Assembly: GCA_012837565.1 (NCBI GenBank)
Contig: DUQY01000141.1
Coordinates: 1 to 8,822, forward strand
Direction of reading: 5' to 3'
DNA: 8,822 nt
Origin: Bacteroidales bacterium
GTDB taxonomy: Bacteria > Bacteroidota > Bacteroidia > Bacteroidales > P3
Shown here piece by piece: positions 1-5,799 of this stretch. A model generated the notes under the pieces. It ran no database searches, had not been told where the DNA came from, and saw only the letters and a list, made by a program, of their open reading frames with translations. Numbering within the stretch: the first letter of the stretch is position 1; each line of letters opens with the position of its first letter. The translations under genes and the position numbers were made by a program.

Positions 1-1
1 C

Positions 2-76
2 AATGAAAGTGAAGTAACCTTATATATTAAAAAGAAAGTGAAGAAAAGTCTCTTGCCAAAGATTATATATGTTTAA
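2..76 (+). CDS. Possible 3' end of an unidentified gene (partial)
   Basis: Frame 2 on the + strand is open from the window edge to a TAA at 74-76, giving 24 residues. The other two + frames hit a stop within the first 17 bases. The peptide starts NESEVTLYIK and ends LLPKIIYV. The alternation of charged and hydrophobic residues is protein-like, but it is far too short to assign to a family. If real, the gene converges on the yigZ-family gene, with 20 bp between the two stop codons. An open frame of 24 codons also arises easily by chance, so this is a weak call. Confidence 0.35.
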   Translation, partial: NESEVTLYIKKKVKKSLLPKIIYV

Positions 77-93
77 AATATAAATAATATTTT
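75..93. terminator. Weak AT-only hairpin between convergent stops
   Basis: AAAATAT (75-81) and ATATTTT (87-93) are perfect inverted repeats around a 5-nt loop. They lie between the stop codon of the possible left-edge gene and that of the yigZ-family gene. The stem is all A/T, so it would be weak. A bidirectional terminator is possible but not convincing. Confidence 0.25.
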
Positions 94-96
94 CCT

Positions 97-708
97 TTAT
101 TCTAATCTCAAAAACTGCACCCTAACTCCTTCAATAAAATTTAAACTATCAACCACCTTAATTGAATTGGATTTCCTAACCACAAATTCTAAATAACAAT
201 CATTCTCGAAGCGATGATTCATTTGCTGAAGATCATTTTCTTTCATAACTCTCATAACATCATTCATAAGAATATATTCAAAGCTAACCCCATAAACTTC
301 ATCAACAGTTTTCTCAATAATTACTGCATTCTCCAACGCATCTAAAGCTGCTTGTTTATAGGCTTGAATAAGTCCACTAACTCCTAACTTTACACCTCCA
401 AAATACCTAACAACCACAACTAAAACATTAGTTAAATCCTTAGAAAGCAACTGACCATAGATAGGTTTTCCACCTGTCGAGGATGGCTCACCATCATCAT
501 TCATTCTAAAAATAGATTTGTCCTGACCTAAAATATAAGCATAGCAATGATGACGAGCATCGAAAAACTCCTTCTTAATATCTTTAATAATATCTTTAAT
601 CTCATCAGTGTCTTTAACTGGAAAAGCAAAAGAAATAAACTTACTCCCCTTTTCTTTATAAATACCCTCCGATTTCTCTTCAATAGTAAGAAAGCTATCA
701 TCAAACAT
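97..708 (-). CDS. YigZ/IMPACT (UPF0029) family protein
   Basis: This 203-residue protein has the usual length of bacterial YigZ-family proteins. The N-terminal IMPACT/UPF0029 domain (about 15-125) carries the family signatures ARHHCYAY (51-58), NDDGEPSSTGGKPI (70-83) and the RYFGGVKLGVSGLIQAY block (101-117). The C-terminal part (about 138-195) fits the DUF1949 domain that follows it in this family. In eukaryotes IMPACT modulates the Gcn1/Gcn2 stress response. The bacterial role is not settled; ribosome or nucleic-acid binding has been suggested, and no enzymatic activity can be read from the sequence. The ATG lies 5 bp after the ribD stop codon, so the gene is almost certainly co-transcribed with ribD from the ribD promoter. 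The acidic start MFDDSF is typical, and no earlier start fits. Confidence 0.93.
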   Translation of the reverse strand: MFDDSFLTIEEKSEGIYKEKGSKFISFAFPVKDTDEIKDIIKDIKKEFFDARHHCYAYILGQDKSIFRMNDDGEPSSTGGKPIYGQLLSKDLTNVLVVVVRYFGGVKLGVSGLIQAYKQAALDALENAVIIEKTVDEVYGVSFEYILMNDVMRVMKENDLQQMNHRFENDCYLEFVVRKSNSIKVVDSLNFIEGVRVQFLRLE

Positions 709-713
709 AATTA

Positions 714-1760
714 CTATTTATTAATGTATTTCTCAATCCAGTCTTCTCCAAATAAAATCTTTTCCATAGGCTTTCTCTCTAACAAATTCTTAGGTGAAAG
801 AAGACCTTTCTTAAAAAACTTATTACCAACCAAAACATTAGCCTCATCCCACAAGTTTTTATTCATAAATTCCATTAAAGTGAATCTCCCACCCTCAACA
901 ATTAGAGAAGAGGCTTTAATATCATTATATATATAATGTATAATCTGATCAAGAACTTTTTTTTCAAAATCCAATTTTACATAAGTAATCTCTCCATCAA
1001 CAAAATCCTTTATCGAATTAAAAATAATTGTTTTTTGAGTATTATCCATAAAAAAACAATCCTTAGGAATGGTTAACTCCCTATCGATAGTCATGCGAAT
1101 AGGATTAGAGCCATAATAATGGCGAACATTTAACCTAGGATTATCATTAATAATAGTATTCTTTCCTACTAAAATGCAGTCTTCCATAGCTCTTTGTTTA
1201 TGAACCCATAGCTTTAAAGCATCATTAGTAATCCAATAAGGCTCTATGCTCCCCTCTCTTCTATCAATATCCATAAATCCATCTAAGGTTTGAGCCCATT
1301 TCAAAATTATATAAGGACGGTTTTTCTCATGTCTAGAAAAAAACCTTTTATTCAATTCTCTACCCTCTTTTTCTAAAACTCCAGTTATAACCTCTATTCC
1401 TGCATCCTTAAGAATCTTAATTCCACCACCAAAAACCTTAGGGTTAGGATCAGTATTGGAGATAACAACTCTTCTAATTCCACTATTAGCAATTAAATCT
1501 GCACAAGGAGGAGTTTTCCCCCAATGTGAGCACGGTTCAAGATTAACATAAAGTACAGAATCTTTTAGCAAAGTCTTATCTTCAACAGAATTGATAGCAT
1601 TTGGCTCAGCATGGGAAAGTCCGTAAGCCTTATGGTACCCCTGGCCAATTATCTCATCCTTATAAACAACCAAAGCTCCCACCATAGGATTAGGGCTTAC
1701 ACTACCCCCTCCCAAACCAGCCAGTTCCAAACACCTTCTAATATATAGTTCCTCTTTCAT
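714..1760 (-). CDS. ribD: Bifunctional riboflavin biosynthesis protein RibD
   Basis: This enzyme carries out two successive steps of riboflavin synthesis in the cytoplasm. It deaminates 2,5-diamino-6-ribosylamino-4(3H)-pyrimidinone 5'-phosphate, then reduces the ribose side chain with NADPH. The N-terminal deaminase domain (about 1-145) has the zinc and catalytic residues H50 and E52 (in SHAEPNA) and C77 and C86 (in EPCSHWGKTPPC). The reductase domain (about 148-345) starts at RPYIILKWAQTLDG and contains NDNPRLNVR (205-213) and the EGG nucleotide-binding turn (289-291). The 348-residue length fits the family. I chose the start at 1760 (MKEELYIRRC): the frame stays open to an ATG at 1799, but those 13 extra residues are not family-like, and the predicted promoter box at 1778-1785 would fall inside the longer coding region. 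It leads the ribD-yigZ operon and is divergent from prmC, an arrangement I recall as common in Bacteroidota. I found no FMN riboswitch upstream. Confidence 0.96.
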   Translation of the reverse strand: MKEELYIRRCLELAGLGGGSVSPNPMVGALVVYKDEIIGQGYHKAYGLSHAEPNAINSVEDKTLLKDSVLYVNLEPCSHWGKTPPCADLIANSGIRRVVISNTDPNPKVFGGGIKILKDAGIEVITGVLEKEGRELNKRFFSRHEKNRPYIILKWAQTLDGFMDIDRREGSIEPYWITNDALKLWVHKQRAMEDCILVGKNTIINDNPRLNVRHYYGSNPIRMTIDRELTIPKDCFFMDNTQKTIIFNSIKDFVDGEITYVKLDFEKKVLDQIIHYIYNDIKASSLIVEGGRFTLMEFMNKNLWDEANVLVGNKFFKKGLLSPKNLLERKPMEKILFGEDWIEKYINK

Positions 1761-1777
1761 AGTATAGTAATAATTTA

Positions 1778-1785
1778 CAAATTTA
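1778..1785 (-). promoter_or_regulatory. Putative -7 box of the ribD-yigZ operon
   Basis: Read on the minus strand this is TAAATTTG, an exact match to the Bacteroidota -7 consensus TAnnTTTG. Transcription would begin near 1771, leaving a leader of only about 10 nt before the ribD ATG at 1760. No TTTG -33 box lies 19-21 bp upstream, so the call rests on one box and its position. Confidence 0.5.
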
Positions 1786-1809
1786 AGCTTTTTTCCCAAA
1801 ATAGGAAGA

Positions 1810-1832
1810 AGTAAAATAAGCGAGAGGTAAAA
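1810..1832 (+). repeat. Imperfect direct repeat, left copy
   Basis: This copy shares a 14-bp identical core (AGTAAAATAAGCGA, 1810-1823) with 2099-2112, and the similarity continues to GTAAAA at its right end with only three or so mismatches over 23 bp. It lies about 25 bp upstream of the ribD -7 box. The other copy occupies the -33 region of the prmC promoter. The two are 289 bp apart in the same orientation. Confidence 0.65.
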
Positions 1833-1910
1833 TTACAATAAGCCTTGGCATGTTGAGAGGGCATTTATTATAACAAAAAGGGTTTAGAGATAAGACGCTA
1901 TAACAATTTA

Positions 1911-1969
1911 ATGAAACGCTGTTTTAAAAAAATGAAACGCTGTTTCAAGAAATTAAAACAGCGTTTCAT
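1911..1969. repeat. Three 17-bp near-palindromes at 21-bp period
   Basis: Unit 1 is ATGAAACGCTGTTTTAA (1911-1927). Unit 2 (1932-1948) differs from it at one base. Unit 3 (1953-1969) is the exact reverse complement of unit 1. Each unit is separated by 4 nt, so the period is 21 bp, two turns of B-DNA. The unit core TGAAAC-GCT-GTTTCA is itself a dyad, perfect in unit 2. Units 2 and 3 can pair into a 17-position hairpin with one mismatch and a GAAA loop (1949-1952). On the minus strand that hairpin is followed by a T7 run (1926-1932), although no gene upstream on that strand needs a terminator. It could be a three-site protein-binding array, a cruciform or hairpin element, or one copy of a dispersed repeat. 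Confidence 0.85.
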
Positions 1970-2098
1970 AAAGACCTAATCTTTACGAATTTATATCAAG
2001 CCTTTTTACTCTATTTTGTATGAATAAACATAAAAGATTATTACAAGTTTTGAGATAGATTTTTGATGCCGCATAGTCAAAGTCAGAAAAAAGAAAAA

Positions 2099-2121
2099 AG
2101 TAAAATAAGCGATAAGTAAAA
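2099..2121 (+). repeat. Imperfect direct repeat, right copy
   Basis: This is the second copy of the repeat at 1810-1832 and has the same 14-bp core. It ends 8 bp before the prmC -7 box and so overlaps the place where a -33 box would be. That position suggests either a shared regulatory site or a local duplication of promoter-adjacent DNA. Confidence 0.65.
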
Positions 2122-2128
2122 ATGTATA

Positions 2129-2136
2129 TATCTTTG
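2129..2136 (+). promoter_or_regulatory. Putative -7 box of prmC
   Basis: TATCTTTG matches TAnnTTTG, and the identical octamer occurs before the acetate transporter gene (4747-4754). The transcript would start near 2142-2144, giving a leader of about 10 nt. No recognisable -33 box is present; the direct repeat at 2099-2121 occupies that region. Confidence 0.5.
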
Positions 2137-2153
2137 CAAAAAAAATATAGGAG

Positions 2154-3008
2154 ATGAGGATAGCTTCAAATAAGGTTAGAGATATAAAAATATTTGCACA
2201 AAAGGAATTAAAGGATATCTATTCGGAACAAGAGATAAGATCTATGATATGTCTTCTGATAGAGCATTTCACTGGACTTGACTCAATAAAACAAAGCATT
2301 GAGCCTCAAACTACTGTTTTGGAATCAGACCTACTTAAACTCAATTTTGCAATAAAGGATCTTAAGAAAGAGAAGCCTATTCAGTACATTATGGGGAAAA
2401 CCAATTTCTACGATTTAGAAATACTTCTTAACCAAAAAGTACTAATACCAAGACCAGAAACAGAAGAGTTAGTTGATTTAATAATGAAGGAAAATAAAGA
2501 TAGAAAAGACTTAATGATTGCTGACTTAGGCTGCGGAAGTGGTGCTATTGCATTAGCCCTAAAAAGCAAAATACCTTTAAGCAAGATATATGCTTTTGAT
2601 ATAGAGGATGAGGCTATTGAGCAAACAAAGGAAAATGCTATAAGACTAAATTTAAAAATAGAAGTTCATAATAAAGATATCTTAAACCCTTCTTTCACAC
2701 AAGAAGAATTTGATATAATTGTTTCTAACCCCCCTTATGTTATGGAAAAGGAAAAGTCATTAATGAGAAACAATGTTCTAAACTACGAACCTCACAAGGC
2801 TCTTTTTGTTGAAAACAACGATGCATTAATTTTCTATAAAGCAATAGCTGAGTTTGCAAAGACCAACCTAAAACCCAAAGGAAAGATATACCTTGAAATC
2901 AATGAGAACTTAGCTAAAGAAACAGCGGACTTGTTTTCTCTAATGAATACTGAAATAAAAAAAGACATATTCGGAAGAGATAGGTTTATAATTGCTTCAA
3001 AGCCATAA
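2154..3008 (+). CDS. prmC: Peptide chain release factor N5-glutamine methyltransferase PrmC
   Basis: PrmC (HemK) methylates the glutamine of the GGQ motif in release factors RF1 and RF2 using S-adenosylmethionine, which makes peptide release efficient. The 284 residues comprise an N-terminal helical substrate-binding domain (about 1-85), the family block LIPRPETEEL (97-106), the SAM-binding loop DLGCGSG (124-130), an acidic residue at the end of the next strand (D149, in FDI) and the catalytic NPPY (192-195), followed by YEPHKALF (211-218). All key motifs are intact and the length is normal. At the chosen ATG, AGGAG (2149-2153) abuts the start codon directly, so it cannot serve as a normally spaced ribosome-binding site. 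Together with the very short predicted leader this points to SD-independent initiation, as is usual in Bacteroidota. No better in-frame start is nearby. The gene is divergent from ribD. Confidence 0.96.
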   Translation: MRIASNKVRDIKIFAQKELKDIYSEQEIRSMICLLIEHFTGLDSIKQSIEPQTTVLESDLLKLNFAIKDLKKEKPIQYIMGKTNFYDLEILLNQKVLIPRPETEELVDLIMKENKDRKDLMIADLGCGSGAIALALKSKIPLSKIYAFDIEDEAIEQTKENAIRLNLKIEVHNKDILNPSFTQEEFDIIVSNPPYVMEKEKSLMRNNVLNYEPHKALFVENNDALIFYKAIAEFAKTNLKPKGKIYLEINENLAKETADLFSLMNTEIKKDIFGRDRFIIASKP

Positions 3009-3065
3009 GCCAACAATCCGAATAGGTCTTTACATAACAAACTTATTTGCTGAGAATTAACTTTT

Positions 3066-4493
3066 TTAATTGACAATCAACTTCTTAGTCTGAGAATATT
3101 TACCATTTCTTAGTTTAAGAAAATAAGTTCCTTTCTTAAATGAAGAAACATCAATCCCTACTTCTAACTTAATACCAACAGGTTTTTCAACAATCCTCAT
3201 AATCTCTCTTGATTGAATATCATAAATACTAATTTCAATTTCACCCTCCACTCCAACTAAACTAATTATTGTCTTTTCGTTAGTTGGGTTAGGATAAACC
3301 ATTAAACTAATTACATTATCAACAACATTTGCAGGCAATGAAATTTGAATTGATTTTAAAGAATAGAAATACTGACTTGTATCAAAAGACCATGCATCTG
3401 CGTCTAAACTATAATTTGTTCCCTGAATATCATATTTAAGCATATGGGAATAGTTTTCGAAATAAATTAGTGTGTAGTTTGCAGGACTTGGCTTTGGTTT
3501 CAAAAGCTGATCAGATGTGTAATTATAGTCGAAATCATGAATTACTTTTTGACTACATAACCAAGCCTCATTATAGAACAAATAAGTTTCAGCAAGTACT
3601 TGATTTGTATAAACATCATAATAGAAAGAATCAATATTATGAAGGTTCCATGCTTCATTACCATACATATAAGTATATTGTGATAATTTTAAATTATTAG
3701 TATTATATGATATTTCGATTTTATTATAAGGTGTCCAGTTTGTGTTATAATAATAACTATAGCTTTCCAATAGCTGCTCAGTTAATAAGTTATCTGAATT
3801 GTAAGTAAAGTATGTTTTAGTCCCATAAACCAAAGTAGCAGTATCATTATAGCTTTCAAATAAAGAATAGGTCATATTATTATTTGGATCATATGTGTTA
3901 GAGACTCTACTTCCTAAGTAATCATTATCACCAGCATTATCAAAATAATATGTGTTTTCATTAACTATTAAATGATTGTTATTATAGAAATATTCAATTC
4001 TTGTAGAAAGAATCCAATCATTCAAGTCTCGATTAAAATAATAGTTAATCTCTCTTGATTTTAAATCATTAGTGTACTCCTGAGTTCTTTTTGAATTAGA
4101 AAGCCAAACATTATCAATCTTAACACTCATAACATCTTGAATAAGCCTACGGTTATTATCATAAGTATATTCAGTTAACTCATGAGGCCTAAAGCAATTA
4201 GAGTCATAATCCCAAATATGGAAAAGTGAACTAAGGAGTAAGCTATCCTGGTTATAGGTATTAACAATCTTATGAAAGACATCTTTAATTAAAATAAGAT
4301 TTCCCCTTTCGTCATAATCAAAAATAGTAGGTTCACCTGGAGCTAAAAAATGCACAATACTATCCAAAGCCATAAGCTGGAGAATAGTTTTAGAGGATGA
4401 TTTCGACTCCCCTTTCTCAACAATAGTTTGAGAAAACGTATTTTGTATCCCGAATAAAATGAAAAACAAAATAAAAAAATAATACTTTTTCAT
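3066..4493 (-). CDS. Secreted Tyr/Trp-rich repeat protein with T9SS sorting domain
   Basis: This 475-residue protein has no assigned function. It begins with a signal peptide (MKKYYFFILFFILFGIQNTFSQ, probable cleavage after Q22). It ends with a type-A T9SS sorting domain (about 398-475), recognisable from VYPNPTNE, the ISIYDIQSRE strand and the final YFLKLRNGKYSQTKKLIVN. It should therefore cross the outer membrane by T9SS and be released or anchored at the surface. Between these lie repeats of ~30 residues with a Tyr-Asx-rich turn followed by Leu; the Tyr recurs at about 111, 140, 170, 201, 231, 263, 292 and 323, and Trp at 94, 130, 160, 253, 282 and 311. Units such as FDYDERGNLI resemble YD/RHS-type beta-repeats. 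No catalytic motif is visible, so adhesin or surface-layer roles are guesses. I chose the start at 4493 because it gives a clean signal peptide; an ATG 13 codons upstream would bury it and would overlap the promoter box. Confidence 0.85.
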   Translation of the reverse strand: MKKYYFFILFFILFGIQNTFSQTIVEKGESKSSSKTILQLMALDSIVHFLAPGEPTIFDYDERGNLILIKDVFHKIVNTYNQDSLLLSSLFHIWDYDSNCFRPHELTEYTYDNNRRLIQDVMSVKIDNVWLSNSKRTQEYTNDLKSREINYYFNRDLNDWILSTRIEYFYNNNHLIVNENTYYFDNAGDNDYLGSRVSNTYDPNNNMTYSLFESYNDTATLVYGTKTYFTYNSDNLLTEQLLESYSYYYNTNWTPYNKIEISYNTNNLKLSQYTYMYGNEAWNLHNIDSFYYDVYTNQVLAETYLFYNEAWLCSQKVIHDFDYNYTSDQLLKPKPSPANYTLIYFENYSHMLKYDIQGTNYSLDADAWSFDTSQYFYSLKSIQISLPANVVDNVISLMVYPNPTNEKTIISLVGVEGEIEISIYDIQSREIMRIVEKPVGIKLEVGIDVSSFKKGTYFLKLRNGKYSQTKKLIVN

Positions 4494-4519
4494 ATCATTA
4501 AACTTTAGTTTATAATATG

Positions 4520-4527
4520 CAAATATA
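4520..4527 (-). promoter_or_regulatory. Putative -7 box of the T9SS cargo gene
   Basis: Read on the minus strand this is TATATTTG, an exact TAnnTTTG match. It sits 27 bp before the chosen start codon (first base 4493), giving a leader of about 20 nt. No clear -33 TTTG is found at the right distance. Confidence 0.5.
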
Positions 4528-4746
4528 ATCAATCAAAGAGGCGAAACCTAATTTATTTTATAGAGATTTTTAGAAAAAGTTATTAGAAAATATCAAACTA
4601 GTTTTTTAATTTTTACCTAAAAACCATTCTGGTCAACAATTAGTACTTTTGAAATTATAATCTCCTAATAACCAACACACGATACCAAGTTATATACAGC
4701 ATAATCTTTATTTACATCTTAGGCATTATTCATATTAGAATCTTTG

Positions 4747-4754
4747 TATCTTTG
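4747..4754 (+). promoter_or_regulatory. Putative -7 box of the acetate transporter gene
   Basis: TATCTTTG matches TAnnTTTG and is identical to the octamer before prmC. It overlaps a perfect 12-bp palindrome, TCTTTGCAAAGA (4749-4760). Transcription would start near 4760-4763, just before the leader hairpin, so the leader would be about 100 nt. No good -33 box is visible. Confidence 0.55.
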
Positions 4755-4769
4755 CAAAGAATTTTTCAT

Positions 4770-4820
4770 GCGTTTGGAAGGGTTATTTCTAGTAAATAAT
4801 TCTTCCAAACGCTTTTTATT
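4770..4820 (+). terminator. Terminator-like hairpin in the transporter gene leader
   Basis: Positions 4770-4788 pair with 4794-4812 in an unbroken 19-pair stem: 11 outer Watson-Crick pairs (GCGTTTGGAAG with its complement), two G-U pairs and six A-U pairs. The loop is the 5-nt CTAGT, and TTTTTATT follows. This is the form of an intrinsic terminator, yet no + strand gene lies upstream. It falls between the predicted promoter and the start codon, about 45 nt before the ATG. It could be an attenuator, a 5' stabilising hairpin, or the 3' end of a small RNA of about 60 nt. Confidence 0.75.
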
Positions 4821-4863
4821 GAGAAACATAACTATTAATAAATAAATACACAACAAAGAGAAA

Positions 4864-5466
4864 ATGAGTCAAGAAAACGTTTTTACAGTTAAAAGCCAAG
4901 TAGCAGACCCTACTACCTTAGGACTTTTTGGATTAGCATTAGTAACCATGGTTGCTGCTTCAAACAAATTAGGCCTAACCACAGATGTATCAGGAATTAT
5001 ACCATGGGCAATATTCATAGGAGGTATAGCTCAAATCATTGCCAGTATTTTCGACTTTAAACATAATAATCTATTTGGAGCAACAGCTTTTTCAGCTTAT
5101 GGATTATTTTGGATAGCAGTATCATTTACCTGGATGATCAACTTAGGATTCTTCGGAGAGCCAATGAAAGAGGCGTTAGATATGAAACAATTTGGATTTG
5201 CCCTTCTAGGATTCTTTATCTTCTCACTCTTTATGACAGTTTCCACTCTTAAAATGAATCCAGTAATGCTAATATTAATGCTATTTATCGATTTACTCCT
5301 TTTTGCACTTATGATGTACACCTTCACCCATTCACACACATGGGGATTTGTTGCAGGCATTGCAGAGGCAGCAACCTCATTACTATCTTTTTATATGATG
5401 GGAGCAAAATACCTTAACACTTTCTTTGGCAAAACAATAATACCAGTAGGAAAGCCAATGATTTAA
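4864..5466 (+). CDS. Acetate uptake transporter, GPR1/FUN34/YaaH (SatP) family
   Basis: This 200-residue inner-membrane protein belongs to the family of E. coli SatP (YaaH), which moves acetate, and in some members succinate, across the membrane with protons; solved members are hexameric and channel-like. Six hydrophobic segments are visible at about 19-34, 45-61, 75-95, 109-127, 132-153 and 161-180. The family N-terminal signature, normally NPAPLGL, appears as DPTTLGL (15-21). FGATAFSAYGLFW (71-83) matches the second conserved block, and the C-terminal FGKTIIPVG (188-196) the third. Length is normal for a bacterial member. The gene appears monocistronic, with its own promoter, a leader hairpin and a strong terminator. 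Its neighbours do not indicate a pathway. The altered signature sits in the central pore region of known members, so substrate preference could differ. Confidence 0.9.
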   Translation: MSQENVFTVKSQVADPTTLGLFGLALVTMVAASNKLGLTTDVSGIIPWAIFIGGIAQIIASIFDFKHNNLFGATAFSAYGLFWIAVSFTWMINLGFFGEPMKEALDMKQFGFALLGFFIFSLFMTVSTLKMNPVMLILMLFIDLLLFALMMYTFTHSHTWGFVAGIAEAATSLLSFYMMGAKYLNTFFGKTIIPVGKPMI

Positions 5467-5496
5467 ACCTTTGTAATTCTATAAAGAATAAATTTT

Positions 5497-5539
5497 ATAA
5501 TACCTTGAATTAATTTATTGATTCAAGGTATTGTTTTTA
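5497..5539 (+). terminator. Intrinsic terminator of the acetate transporter gene
   Basis: AATACCTTGAAT (5499-5510) pairs perfectly with ATTCAAGGTATT (5521-5532). The stem can extend inward by three pairs (one G-U) to a small loop. GTTTTTAT follows at 5533-5540. It lies about 30 nt after the transporter stop codon and has the form of a Rho-independent terminator. Confidence 0.88.
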
Positions 5540-5736
5540 TAAGGTGCCACCTATACATATAGCAAGCTGATACCTTACTAAAACGAATCTTAGAATGAGA
5601 GAATTAAATCCTTGTTTTGGGAAATTAATATGCAAAAAAGAAGAACCAATAAAATACGAAAAGAATTTAAAAATATAATCCTATTAAAATAAAGCATTGT
5701 ATTTGTCGAATAGATTTAGTCTTATTTGATTTAAAA

Positions 5737-5774
5737 CTAAAATAAGGTGTGCTGATAAGAAAAAGCACACCCTA
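5737..5774 (-). terminator. Intrinsic terminator of the P5C dehydrogenase gene
   Basis: On the minus strand GGTGTGCT (5764-5771) pairs with AGCACACC (5746-5753) across a 10-nt loop. Three further pairs, one of them G-U, extend the base of the stem (5772-5774 with 5743-5745). A T-rich run (TTATTTTAGTTTT) follows. The stem begins about 26 nt after the dehydrogenase stop codon. Confidence 0.85.
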
Positions 5775-5799
5775 AGTTAAAATATTTGATAAATTATGT

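Larger units (their letters stand above)
1761..2153. other. Divergent ribD/prmC intergenic region
   Basis: This 393-bp gap separates two divergent genes. It holds the ribD -7 box (1778-1785), a 23-bp imperfect direct repeat (1810-1832 and 2099-2121), an array of three 17-bp near-palindromes (1911-1969) and the prmC -7 box (2129-2136). The segment 1970-2098 shows nothing I can identify. No open frame of useful length and no RNA gene was seen. Confidence 0.7.
4494..4863. other. Divergent intergenic region before the transporter gene
   Basis: This 370-bp gap lies between the T9SS cargo gene (minus) and the transporter gene (plus). It contains the cargo-gene -7 box (4520-4527), a short palindrome AAACTAGTTT (4595-4604) of unknown meaning, the transporter -7 box (4747-4754) and a strong terminator-like hairpin (4770-4820). 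The stretch 4530-4740 is AT-rich and shows no gene or RNA that I recognise. Confidence 0.7.
5467..5799. other. Convergent intergenic region with two terminators
   Basis: This 333-bp gap separates the converging transporter and dehydrogenase genes. It holds one intrinsic terminator for each gene (5497-5539 plus, 5737-5774 minus). Between them lies about 200 bp of AT-rich DNA with a small palindrome AGGTG-C-CACCT (5542-5552) and no gene I can support. Confidence 0.7.

Noticed and set aside
547..936. Long antisense frame across the yigZ-ribD junction
   Set aside because: It overlaps two well-supported genes on the other strand, has low-complexity Ile/Asn/Leu-rich composition and no family resemblance.
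1761..1910. FMN (RFN) riboswitch upstream of ribD
   Set aside because: The conserved RFN helices and their G-rich junction segments are not visible on the minus strand, and the predicted ribD leader is only about 10 nt.
1911..1969. Short CRISPR array
   Set aside because: Units are 17 bp with 4-nt spacers and one is inverted; CRISPR repeats are direct with spacers of about 30 bp, and there are no cas genes.
1810..2112. Insertion sequence or MITE bounded by the 14-bp direct repeats
   Set aside because: The DNA just inside the repeats has no terminal inverted repeats and there is no transposase frame; 14 bp is also long for a target duplication. Kept only as a possibility within a finding.
3009..3071. 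Shared terminator between prmC and the T9SS cargo gene
   Set aside because: Only an AATTAA/TTAATT pairing around a T-run is present; it is too weak and overlaps the cargo stop codon.
5595..5678. 27-codon open frame between the transporter and dehydrogenase genes (starts MRELNPCFGK)
   Set aside because: It has no promoter box or ribosome-binding signal and sits between two terminators in AT-rich DNA; it is indistinguishable from chance.
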